NCBI GenBank assembly: GCA_964463355.1
Contig: CAYXBP010000001.1
Span: 62,001 to 126,000, forward strand
Length of the DNA: 64,000 bases
DNA from: Firm-04 sp964463355
GTDB taxonomy: Bacteria; Bacillota; Clostridia; Oscillospirales; Ruminococcaceae
Reading direction: 5' to 3'
The notes below the pieces were generated by a model. It had not been told where the DNA came from. It searched no databases and saw nothing but the letters and a program-made list of their open reading frames with translations. Below are positions 1 through 7,009 of this stretch, in pieces (position 1 is the first letter of the stretch; every line of letters starts with the position of its first letter). Made by a program: the position numbers and the translations under genes.

Positions 1-652
1 CTGCAAATTCGTGGGCAAGGGCTTTTTCGTTAATATCAAAGACCTTTCTGACCAGAGAGAAGCCATTGGAATGCACACCGCTGGAAGCGATGGCGACCAG
101 AACATCGCCAGCTTTTTGGGAATCGGGCTTGAGAATCTTTTTCTTATCCACAATACCCACAGCAAAGCCAGCCAGATCATATTCGTCTTCGGGATAGAAG
201 CCGGGCATTTCAGCAGTTTCACCGCCCACAAGTGCGGCATCAGATTGTACACAGCCTTCCGCAATACCAGAAACGATATCTGCAATGCGCTCAGGAACAT
301 TTTTGCCGCAGGCGATATAATCGAGGAAGCATTGTGGCTTTGCGCCGCAGCAGATGATATCATTGACGCACATTGCAACACAGTCGATACCGACGGTGTT
401 GTGACGGTTCATGAGAAATGCGAGCTTCAGCTTGGTACCGACGCCATCGGTGCCAGAAACCAACACAGGCTCCTCCATGCCTTTCAGATCCAATGCAAAC
501 AAACCGCCAAAGCCGCCGATGCCATCCAGTACGCCCTTGGTGGCGGTGCGTGCAACGTGCTGCTTCATCAGTTCAACTGCGCGATAACCGGCAGTCACAT
601 CAACGCCTGCCTTTTTGTAGCTTTCGGAATAGCTGTTTTTTCCGTGTTCCAT
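1..652 (-). CDS. purM: Phosphoribosylformylglycinamidine cyclo-ligase (AIR synthetase), partial
   Basis: PurM closes the imidazole ring of FGAM with ATP to give AIR in de novo purine synthesis. The first 217 residues are visible; the C-terminal third lies beyond the window edge. The N-terminus has the family hallmarks: YKKAGVD at the start, the glycine-rich GIGGFGGLF, the SGTDGVGTK substrate motif, CVNDIICCGAKP, and GGETAEMPGFY. The ATG at 652-650 is preceded by a purine-rich AAAGGA on the minus strand. It is the last visible gene of a minus-strand pur group downstream of the purF-like gene. Identity is certain; only the 3' end is unknown. Confidence 0.97.
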   Translation of the reverse strand, partial: MEHGKNSYSESYKKAGVDVTAGYRAVELMKQHVARTATKGVLDGIGGFGGLFALDLKGMEEPVLVSGTDGVGTKLKLAFLMNRHNTVGIDCVAMCVNDIICCGAKPQCFLDYIACGKNVPERIADIVSGIAEGCVQSDAALVGGETAEMPGFYPEDEYDLAGFAVGIVDKKKILKPDSQKAGDVLVAIASSGVHSNGFSLVRKVFDINEKALAHEFA

Positions 653-693
653 TCCGTAACATCCTTTCGTATGAATGATAAGGGAGAGAAAGA

Positions 694-2145
694 TCAGTCT
701 TCTCTGCCTGTCCAGCAGTAGGTGCAAAGCATGTCGGGATCAATGCCCACCGCTTTCTGCACATCTGCCAGCAGGTGATACTTGAGCGAGGTGAAGTTAA
801 GACGTTTTGCGATCTCATCCACCATTGCTTGATAACGCTCAGTGCCATCGGTGCAGTATTCCTGCAAATAGCGGTCATCGCCGTCAAAATCGCGGATGAC
901 CCGTCTTGCGATCAAATCCATCTCTGATTTAGAGCGCGAGAAATTCAAGTACTTGCAGCCGAACATACTGGGTGGGCTAGCCGAACGCACATGTACTTCT
1001 CTTGCGCCGTGATCGTAGAGGAAGTCCACAGTTTCGCGCATCTGCGTGCCGCGGACGATAGAATCATCCAGAAACAGCAGCTTTTTGTCGCGAATGAGAT
1101 CCTCCACGGGGATCAGCTTCATCTTGGCGATGAGGTTGCGCAGGGACTGGTGTGCGGGCATAAAGCTGCGTGGCCATGTGGGCGTGTACTTGATGAATGG
1201 TCTTGCAAATCGTATGCCACTTTCGTTGGCATAACCGATGGCGTGACCATTGCCCGAATCGGGGATGCCTGCTACATAGTCCACATCAATGCCCTGATCG
1301 CGCTTTGCAAGCAGCGCACCGCAGCGATTGCGCATGATCTCCACATTCACGCCTTCGTAGCAGGAGGTTGTATAGCCGTAGTAGATCCACAAAAAGGCGC
1401 AGATCTTCATTTTCTTGTTCGGCTCCATGACCGTTTCGCAGGAATTGGGTGTCAGAAAAACGATCTCGCCGGGGCCGAGGTCACGCACATAGTGGTAGCC
1501 CATATTCAGATAAGAGAACGATTCAAAGCAGGCACAGTACGCCTCAGGGGTATGCGAAAACTCGTTTGCCTCTCGTTTACCGAGGATGATCGGTGTTCTG
1601 CCCATGAGGTCGCGGGCAGCATAGATGCCATTGGCGGTCATCAGCAGCAAAGTCAGCGAACCATCGATCTTCGACTGCGCGTAGCGAATGCCTTCCGGGA
1701 TAGTATCACACTGATTGATCAGTGCCGCGACCAGTTCCGTATTGTTGATAACACTGCCGCTGGATTCGGTAAAATGGCTTGCGCCATTTTGAAACACTTC
1801 GTCCAACAGTGCATCAGCATTATTGATTCTGCCAACAATGGTCAGCGCATAGCTGCCCAGGTGGGAGCGGATCATCAATGGCTGCGGTTCGGTATCGCTG
1901 ATACAGCCGATGCCCATGCAAGGGGATTCATCGGTGAAATCTTTGTAGTAGTCGTTGAAATCGCTTTCAAACTTGGTGCGGAAGGGTGCATTTTCGATGT
2001 TGTGGATGGCTCGCAGAAAGCCTTTTTTGGGATGATACAGAGAAAGACCACCGCGCCTTGCACCCAGATGAGTGTGATAATCCGTACCAAAAAACAGATC
2101 CTCTACGCAGTTTTTGCGGGAGGCAACACCAAAAAGACCGCCCAT
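694..2145 (-). CDS. purF: PurF-like amidophosphoribosyltransferase lacking the N-terminal Cys nucleophile
   Basis: PurF makes phosphoribosylamine from PRPP and glutamine, the first step of purine synthesis. The phosphoribosyltransferase half looks intact: PRPP loop LLFLDDSIVRGTQ near residue 356, and all four cysteines that ligate a [4Fe-4S] cluster in Bacillus PurF have counterparts (KICAF near 250, FGCKY near 397, CTYC at 474-477). The glutaminase half is odd. It begins MGGLFGV where active enzymes begin MCGI(V/F)G, so the Cys that becomes the catalytic N-terminus is absent, and the glutamine-site HNGN and SDTE-like motifs read GRINN and NNTE. A subfamily with this N-terminus is common in anaerobes. 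It starts one base after the purC stop codon, so the two are coupled. It may use free ammonia, or act beside a canonical PurF encoded elsewhere. Confidence 0.85.
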   Translation of the reverse strand: MGGLFGVASRKNCVEDLFFGTDYHTHLGARRGGLSLYHPKKGFLRAIHNIENAPFRTKFESDFNDYYKDFTDESPCMGIGCISDTEPQPLMIRSHLGSYALTIVGRINNADALLDEVFQNGASHFTESSGSVINNTELVAALINQCDTIPEGIRYAQSKIDGSLTLLLMTANGIYAARDLMGRTPIILGKREANEFSHTPEAYCACFESFSYLNMGYHYVRDLGPGEIVFLTPNSCETVMEPNKKMKICAFLWIYYGYTTSCYEGVNVEIMRNRCGALLAKRDQGIDVDYVAGIPDSGNGHAIGYANESGIRFARPFIKYTPTWPRSFMPAHQSLRNLIAKMKLIPVEDLIRDKKLLFLDDSIVRGTQMRETVDFLYDHGAREVHVRSASPPSMFGCKYLNFSRSKSEMDLIARRVIRDFDGDDRYLQEYCTDGTERYQAMVDEIAKRLNFTSLKYHLLADVQKAVGIDPDMLCTYCWTGRED

Positions 2146-2146
2146 A

Positions 2147-2866
2147 TTATGCCTCTCCCATGAGACGCTTCATGATTTCCTGATAGGCTTCCTCAACGCC
2201 ACCCATATCTCTGCGGAAACGGTCTTTGTCCAGCTTCTCGTGCGTGGTAGAATCCCAGAAACGGCAGGTATCGGGAGAAATCTCGTCAGCCAGAATGATT
2301 TGATCGTGGAAACGACCAAACTCAATCTTGAAATCAATGAGGTCAATGTTCATCTTCTTGAAGAAATCGACCATAAATGCATTCACAGCGAAGGCGTATT
2401 TGGTAATTGTGTCGATCTCCTCTTTGGTGGCAAGGCCCAGTCCCAGCGCGTAGTAATCGTTAATGAAGGGGTCGCCCAGTTCGTCATTCTTGTAGCTGAA
2501 CTCCAGCGTGGGCTGTTTCAGGGGTGTGCCCTCGGGGATTCCCAGCTTCTTGGAGAAACTGCCTGCTGCCACATTGCGCACGATCACTTCCAAAGGCACG
2601 ATGGAAACCTTCTTGACGATGGTTTCGCGTTCACTAATCTCCTCTACCAGATGGGTTGGGATGCCTGCCTGTTCGAGCTGCTTGAATATGAAGTTCGTCA
2701 TGCGGTTGTTGATCACGCCCTTACCAGTGATGGTGCCCTTCTTTTCGCCGTTGAATGCGGTAGCGTCATCCTTGTAGTCAACGATAACCAGGTCAGGGTC
2801 GTTGGTTGCGAATACACGCTTTGCCTTGCCTTCATAGAGCTGTTCTGCCTTGATGATGTTTTCCAT
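2147..2866 (-). CDS. purC: SAICAR synthetase
   Basis: PurC joins CAIR and aspartate using ATP to form SAICAR. The 239-residue length and sequence are typical: LYEGKAKRVF at the N-terminus, KGVINNRMTN, the VRNVAAGSFSKK segment, LIDFKIEFGR and the metal/substrate motif ADEISPDTCRFWD. I chose the ATG at 2866 because GGAGG lies 9 bases upstream; the in-frame codons further upstream would add only six residues with no ribosome binding site. It lies between purE and the purF-like gene in one transcriptional direction. Confidence 0.97.
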   Translation of the reverse strand: MENIIKAEQLYEGKAKRVFATNDPDLVIVDYKDDATAFNGEKKGTITGKGVINNRMTNFIFKQLEQAGIPTHLVEEISERETIVKKVSIVPLEVIVRNVAAGSFSKKLGIPEGTPLKQPTLEFSYKNDELGDPFINDYYALGLGLATKEEIDTITKYAFAVNAFMVDFFKKMNIDLIDFKIEFGRFHDQIILADEISPDTCRFWDSTTHEKLDKDRFRRDMGGVEEAYQEIMKRLMGEA

Positions 2867-2953
2867 AGTAAGAAACCTCCACAAATTTAATATGTAAATT
2901 GGTTACGGATACAAAAGAAATGCGGGAAATGTGCAGATATGCCGCAGATCCAG

Positions 2954-3451
2954 TTACAGTGCAGCAATCTGTTCTTGCAATGCGGCGTCTTTTTTCAGTA
3001 CACCATCAATCATGGACTGCTTTCTAGCCCGCAGCTTTTCGGCAAGGGCAGCATCACTCACTGCAAGAATCTGTACGGCGAGCAGGGCGGCGTTGGTCGC
3101 ACCATTGATGCCGACAGTAGCTACAGGAACACCAGGTGGCATCATGACGGTTGCCAGCAATGCGTCCATGCCTTCCAGTGCTGCGGATTTCATGGGGATA
3201 CCAATGACGGGCAGGGTAGTATGCCCTGCGATCACACCTGCGAGATGTGCCGCCATACCTGCTGCGCAGATGATCACACCAAAGCCGTTTTCGGCAGCAT
3301 TCGACGCAAATTGTGCGGCGATTGCAGGAGTGCGGTGGGCACTCATTACACGCGCTTCTACTGGTATGCCGAACTGTTTCAGCTCGGCAATGGCAGATTT
3401 GACAACGGGGAAATCGCTGTCACTTCCCATAATGACTGCAACTTTTTTCAT
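2954..3451 (-). CDS. purE: N5-carboxyaminoimidazole ribonucleotide mutase
   Basis: A class I PurE, 165 residues, converting N5-CAIR to CAIR. The signature MGSDSDFP near the N-terminus binds the nucleotide phosphate and SAHRTP carries the catalytic His. The segments GVIICAAGMAAHLAGV and LPVIGIPM are also family-typical. No purK is seen beside it, so the N5-CAIR synthetase must lie elsewhere. An AAAGGA site precedes the ATG. It is the first purine gene of the visible group, 87 bases before purC. Confidence 0.96.
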   Translation of the reverse strand: MKKVAVIMGSDSDFPVVKSAIAELKQFGIPVEARVMSAHRTPAIAAQFASNAAENGFGVIICAAGMAAHLAGVIAGHTTLPVIGIPMKSAALEGMDALLATVMMPPGVPVATVGINGATNAALLAVQILAVSDAALAEKLRARKQSMIDGVLKKDAALQEQIAAL

Positions 3452-3482
3452 AGGGTAAGAATCCTTTCTTTGGGGATTTAGG

Positions 3483-4508
3483 TTATGTCAAAGCCGCTGC
3501 CGCCGCTGCAAGATCTCGATTGCGTGCAGAGGCTGAAAGATCGGCTTGGATATCAGAAAAGGCGGTGTAAACAAAATCGCCGTTTGCGTTTTGTGCGACG
3601 GTTAGCAGCATTGCTGTGGAGATGATACGTGACACATCGTTTCCAGCGGCAATAGGAGAATACCGCACCTGAATTTGCAGGCGATAAGCGGGCAGACCAT
3701 CGTTTTGCACCAAAACGATATGTTGAATCGCCGCGCTGTGTAGACGGTAACCGTTATAACGCGAACTGACCAGCAGTGATGAGGGGTTCTCACTGCCGAT
3801 GACGGCGTTGTCGAGGGGGGTATCGGGGGTGACAAACAGGTAGCTGAGGTAGTTTGCCGCTGCATTGCCCAAAGCGATTGCCGTCTGGGGAGAGTACAGT
3901 TTTTCCATTGCGGAGCGGTTCAGATTGACCGTCAGTTTGCGCAGCCCCACTGTATGTTCGGAATAGTGGAAACGAAGCTGCAATTCATTCTGTATGTAGT
4001 CAGCGATGACGCGATTGCTGCCCTGTGTCAAAGAGATTATTGTGCCCTGAGTGGAACAGCTGTCCCATGCATTCATGAAGCAAAGCTGCCCTGCGGCATC
4101 ATAGAGATGATATTGCGGTGGTTCGGTATCGGCAAGGGTCGCCACCCAGAGGGAAAGATCACTCAGTGGATCAAAATCGGAGTACACAGCGGGCACAAGT
4201 GTATCACCTTTATTGTCGATGATGCCGTATCTGCGGGCGTTTCCCGCATTGGATTTGGCAATCAGCATAGTATCGTTCATCACGCGCAAATTCGACCATT
4301 TCGGCTCAGTAATTCGCCTGCCACTGTTTGTACGGATGCCCCACAAGCCGTTTTCGATATACAAGGATACTGCGCCGTTGCTGCCACCTGTTTCGGGAAT
4401 GGAAGCATTGTTCCTCTTGCCCTGCATGGCAAGAGATACGATAGCGGAGGTGAGAATGAGAATGGCGGTCAGCAGCACCAAGATCAGTAATTTCATCTGG
4501 CGATTCAC
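3483..4508 (-). CDS. Membrane-anchored WG-repeat-like protein of unknown function
   Basis: Not assignable to a function. The protein has one N-terminal membrane segment (residues about 6-28, hydrophobic, no lipobox), so most of its roughly 340 residues should be outside the cell. Residues about 50-125 contain WG-type repeats (ENGLWGIRTNSG, ARRYGIIDNKGDTLVPAVYSDFDPL), short beta units found in many secreted or surface proteins. The C-terminal half is not recognised. Start is GTG at 4508 with AAAGGA about 12 bases upstream; an ATG four codons later is possible. It lies between queT and purE in the same orientation, but nothing links it to either pathway. Confidence 0.7.
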   Translation of the reverse strand: MNRQMKLLILVLLTAILILTSAIVSLAMQGKRNNASIPETGGSNGAVSLYIENGLWGIRTNSGRRITEPKWSNLRVMNDTMLIAKSNAGNARRYGIIDNKGDTLVPAVYSDFDPLSDLSLWVATLADTEPPQYHLYDAAGQLCFMNAWDSCSTQGTIISLTQGSNRVIADYIQNELQLRFHYSEHTVGLRKLTVNLNRSAMEKLYSPQTAIALGNAAANYLSYLFVTPDTPLDNAVIGSENPSSLLVSSRYNGYRLHSAAIQHIVLVQNDGLPAYRLQIQVRYSPIAAGNDVSRIISTAMLLTVAQNANGDFVYTAFSDIQADLSASARNRDLAAAAAALT

Positions 4509-4548
4509 AGTGGCAGCACATCCTTTCTCGAGCTAAAGCGATATGAAA

Positions 4549-5049
4549 TCACGGCGTTTTGCGTTCTTCGGAACCGATTAATTTACGCACGGCGACAGAG
4601 TGCAGTGCTTCATGATACAACGGCAGACCAATCGGCACCACGGCGATCGCCTCACCTGCCGCCACGCCCAGAAATGCCACCGCAAATGAAATTTTATACA
4701 TCAGGCATAACTGCGCCCCGATGATGAAACCATTGATGATTGCTGGCACAAATGCGGCGATCATGGGCTTTTGGATGCGGTACATCAGCACAGCGGCGAT
4801 TGCCGTTGCAAGCGTACCGAACAGAATATCTGTTGGCATACCGCTGAACAAATTGGCGATCAGGCAACCGATGGTCAGTGCCGCGCACCATCGTTTGCGG
4901 CAGCAGCAAAGCAGCATTAGTGCTTCAGCGATGCGCACCTGTACTGCTCCGTAGGAAAAGGGCGTTAGCAGTATCGTAAGCGCGGCATACACAGCGGCAA
5001 CCAATCCGATTTGCGTAATGGTTGCGACAGAGAATTTGGTTCTTGACAT
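4549..5049 (-). CDS. queT: QueT family queuosine-precursor transporter (ECF S component)
   Basis: A 166-residue integral membrane protein with about five hydrophobic helices. QueT proteins are substrate-capture subunits of energy-coupling factor transporters for queuosine precursors such as preQ0/preQ1. Family features are the VAAVYAALTILL first helix, the PFSYGAVQVRIAEAL segment and the LFSGMPTDILFGTLAT segment. The ATG at 5049 has AAGGAGG 10 bases upstream, and that ribosome binding site forms the 3' tail of a preQ1-I riboswitch, which independently supports the substrate. queA, the enzyme that modifies preQ1-tRNA, is also in this window (30354-31391), so the cell probably salvages preQ1. 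Confidence 0.9.
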   Translation of the reverse strand: MSRTKFSVATITQIGLVAAVYAALTILLTPFSYGAVQVRIAEALMLLCCCRKRWCAALTIGCLIANLFSGMPTDILFGTLATAIAAVLMYRIQKPMIAAFVPAIINGFIIGAQLCLMYKISFAVAFLGVAAGEAIAVVPIGLPLYHEALHSVAVRKLIGSEERKTP

Positions 5050-5059
5050 AGCAAAAGTG

Positions 5060-5099
5060 CCTCCTTGTTTTTTTACGCTGGTTATCAAGAAAACAGCGT
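5060..5099 (-). promoter_or_regulatory. preQ1-I riboswitch controlling queT translation
   Basis: On the minus strand a 6-bp stem ACGCTG/CAGCGT (5099-5094 with 5080-5075) closes a 13-nt loop, followed by a seven-A tail and CAAGGAGG. Loop CTTG is exactly complementary to tail CAAG, giving the H-type pseudoknot of preQ1-I aptamers, and the loop ends in the C next to the 3' stem strand that pairs with preQ1 in solved structures. The tail runs into the Shine-Dalgarno sequence, so ligand binding should hide it and stop queT translation. Confidence 0.85.
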
Positions 5100-5119
5100 A
5101 GCATCATGTTGCTGGAATA

Positions 5120-6118
5120 TTATTGTTCTGCGGCAACATCCTCGGATGATGCCATGGACTTTGGCATATTTTCTTCGGTTTCGCGCACAAGGTAAATGGG
5201 GCGATTCTTCACCTCAAGGTAAGTTTTGGAGAGATATGTGCCCAGGATGCCCGTACAGAACAGCTGCAAGCCGCCCATGAAAAAGATCGAACACAGCAGC
5301 GTCGGGAAGCCCGTGACCTCCTCGCCAAACGCCAACGTTTTGATGATAGTGACGATGATGATAATGACAGCGATCACGCAACTGATCAACCCCAGAAATA
5401 CAGAAACAGCAAGGGGGGCAGTGGAAAACCCGATGATGCCTTCAATGGAGTAGCGGAATAATCCCCAAAAACTCCATGCCGTTGTGCCTGCGGCACGCTC
5501 GACATTTTCGTATTCCAGATACTTGACACGAAAACCTACCCACGAGAAAATACCTTTGGAGAAGCGGTTGTATTCGCTCATGGAAAGCACAGCATCCACC
5601 ATCTGACGGGTCATGAAGCGAAAATCCTGTGCGCCATCCACGATTTCGGTCTGAGAGATCTTGTTCATGATGCGATAGAACATTCTTGCAAACCACGAAC
5701 GGACTTTGGATTCTCCTTTTCGGCTGACGCGTCGAGTAGTGGCACAGTCGTATTCGCCGCTGGCAACCGCCTCGTACATGGTGGGCAAAAATGCGGGGGG
5801 ATGTTGCAGATCGGCATCCATCACCACGCAGTAATCGCCCTTGGCGTTTTGCAGACCGGCATAAATACCAGCCTCCTTGCCAAAGTTGCGTGAAAAGGAG
5901 ATATATCGTACGCGCTTATCTTTTTGGGAGAGAGCGCGCAGATCCCGCAAAGTGTGGTCTTTGGAACCATCATCAATAAACAGATACTCAAAGCGTAATT
6001 GCGGGTGCTGCTGCATCATCTCAGCGGAAATTTTGGTGATCTCCGCATAAAAGAGCGGCAGAACTTCTTCTTCATTATAGCACGGTACAATGACCGAGAT
6101 CAGGCTAGTTTGTTCCAA
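5120..6118 (-). CDS. GT2 polyprenyl-phosphate glycosyltransferase (GtrB/DPM1-like)
   Basis: Family 2 glycosyltransferase of the type that moves a sugar from a nucleotide donor to undecaprenyl phosphate on the inner face of the membrane. Motifs: SVIVPCYNEEEVLP at the N-terminus, FIDDGSKDHT, the donor-binding VVMDADLQHP, and GAQDFRFMTR with the acceptor-side QDFR. Two C-terminal transmembrane helices (about residues 235-262 and 275-297) match the GtrB fold. The start is taken as TTG at 6118 with CGGAGG 9 bases upstream; the reading frame runs further upstream without initiation signals. A partner flippase or acceptor transferase is not in the window. Confidence 0.88.
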   Translation of the reverse strand: MEQTSLISVIVPCYNEEEVLPLFYAEITKISAEMMQQHPQLRFEYLFIDDGSKDHTLRDLRALSQKDKRVRYISFSRNFGKEAGIYAGLQNAKGDYCVVMDADLQHPPAFLPTMYEAVASGEYDCATTRRVSRKGESKVRSWFARMFYRIMNKISQTEIVDGAQDFRFMTRQMVDAVLSMSEYNRFSKGIFSWVGFRVKYLEYENVERAAGTTAWSFWGLFRYSIEGIIGFSTAPLAVSVFLGLISCVIAVIIIIVTIIKTLAFGEEVTGFPTLLCSIFFMGGLQLFCTGILGTYLSKTYLEVKNRPIYLVRETEENMPKSMASSEDVAAEQ

Positions 6119-6188
6119 AAGGGAATGCCTCCGTTTCCAGTGCGATCGGGCATAGATTGCCTCATAATTGCATAAACATACACAATAC

Positions 6189-6217
6189 ATGATACCATAA
6201 CTACCGAAAAAATGCAA
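6189..6217 (-). promoter_or_regulatory. Sigma-A promoter for the GT2-queT-pur transcript
   Basis: On the minus strand TTGCAT, a 17-bp spacer and TATCAT, about 70 bases upstream of the TTG start of the glycosyltransferase gene. With the promoter at 6365-6393 it makes the 6119-6445 gap a divergent promoter region; no gene is seen in it. Confidence 0.65.
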
Positions 6218-6364
6218 GACCTAATGACGATTTTATCAAAATTTGCGAGGGATTTTCTATTTTTGCTATTTTCATGGCGATTGTTGTGCAATTTTTCTGC
6301 CAGCGGCAGGAAATAGCGAAAAGAAAGGTGCGGATTCTTTTAATTCAAAATGCTTGCCAAATGC

Positions 6365-6393
6365 TTGACAAGCGATGCAAAATATGCTATGAT
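6365..6393 (+). promoter_or_regulatory. Sigma-A promoter for the YbjN-like gene
   Basis: TTGACA, 17 bp, TATGAT. It lies 52 bases before the ATG of the downstream gene, whose ribosome binding site is AAGGAGAGAG. Confidence 0.85.
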
Positions 6394-6445
6394 TACAGAT
6401 ACACCAGTGGTGTGAATGATTAATGTGTAAGGAGAGAGTTGTTAT

Positions 6446-6919
6446 ATGGCAGAAGTAACACAGGCTGAAATTGCAAGGGCTAGACAGGAATTTGATACCC
6501 TATGCCGCACTTTGGATGAGCGCGAATGGCATTACGACAAACATGACGAGGATTTGGTGGTCACTTGCGGCGTGAGTGGTGATGATATTCCTATGCAGCT
6601 CATTATTCGTATTATGCCAGAACGTCAATTGGCGCAGGTGTTCTCGCCGCTGCCTTTTGATATTCCTGAGGATAAACGCGTGGATGTAGCAATGGCTACT
6701 ACGATGATCAATGATAAACTGGCGAACGGCAGCTTCGATTTTGATCTGAGCAGCGGTCGTACCGTATTTCGTCTGACCAGCGCATTTATGGGGTGCAACC
6801 TTAGTACTGAAGTGTATGACTACATGATCGGCGTTTCCGCTGCGACAGTGGATGAGTATAACGACAAGATCATGATGCTGTGCAAGGGTATGCTGGAACT
6901 GAGCGCATTTGCTGAATGA
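6446..6919 (+). CDS. YbjN-domain protein (type III secretion chaperone-like fold)
   Basis: A 157-residue soluble protein with no signal peptide. Its pattern of an amphipathic N-terminal helix, a short beta-rich middle (DLVVTCGVSGDDIPMQLIIRI) and C-terminal helices resembles YbjN/DUF1790-like proteins, which share a fold with secretion chaperones. Function is unknown. A strong promoter lies just upstream, and a terminator-like hairpin separates it from the AAA+ protease fusion 90 bases downstream. The pairing with a chaperone/protease machine suggests, by inference only, an adaptor or substrate-holding role. Confidence 0.6.
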   Translation: MAEVTQAEIARARQEFDTLCRTLDEREWHYDKHDEDLVVTCGVSGDDIPMQLIIRIMPERQLAQVFSPLPFDIPEDKRVDVAMATTMINDKLANGSFDFDLSSGRTVFRLTSAFMGCNLSTEVYDYMIGVSAATVDEYNDKIMMLCKGMLELSAFAE

Positions 6920-6941
6920 TCACAGTACAGTAAAAATTCGG

Positions 6942-6975
6942 AAGCAGTCTGTTGTTTTGCGACAGGCTGCTTTTT
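6942..6975 (+). terminator. Intrinsic terminator after the YbjN-like gene
   Basis: AAGCAGTCTGT pairs with ACAGGCTGCTT (one G-T wobble) across a short loop and is followed by TTTTT. Some readthrough would be needed if the downstream AAA+ gene has no promoter of its own; none is obvious in the 34 bases between. Confidence 0.75.
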
Positions 6976-7009
6976 CCCTACAATCACAAAGAATAAGGAG
7001 AGAGATGCT

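Noticed and set aside
991..2163. Plus-strand frame of 390 codons
   Set aside because: Antisense shadow of the purF-like gene with no initiation signals.
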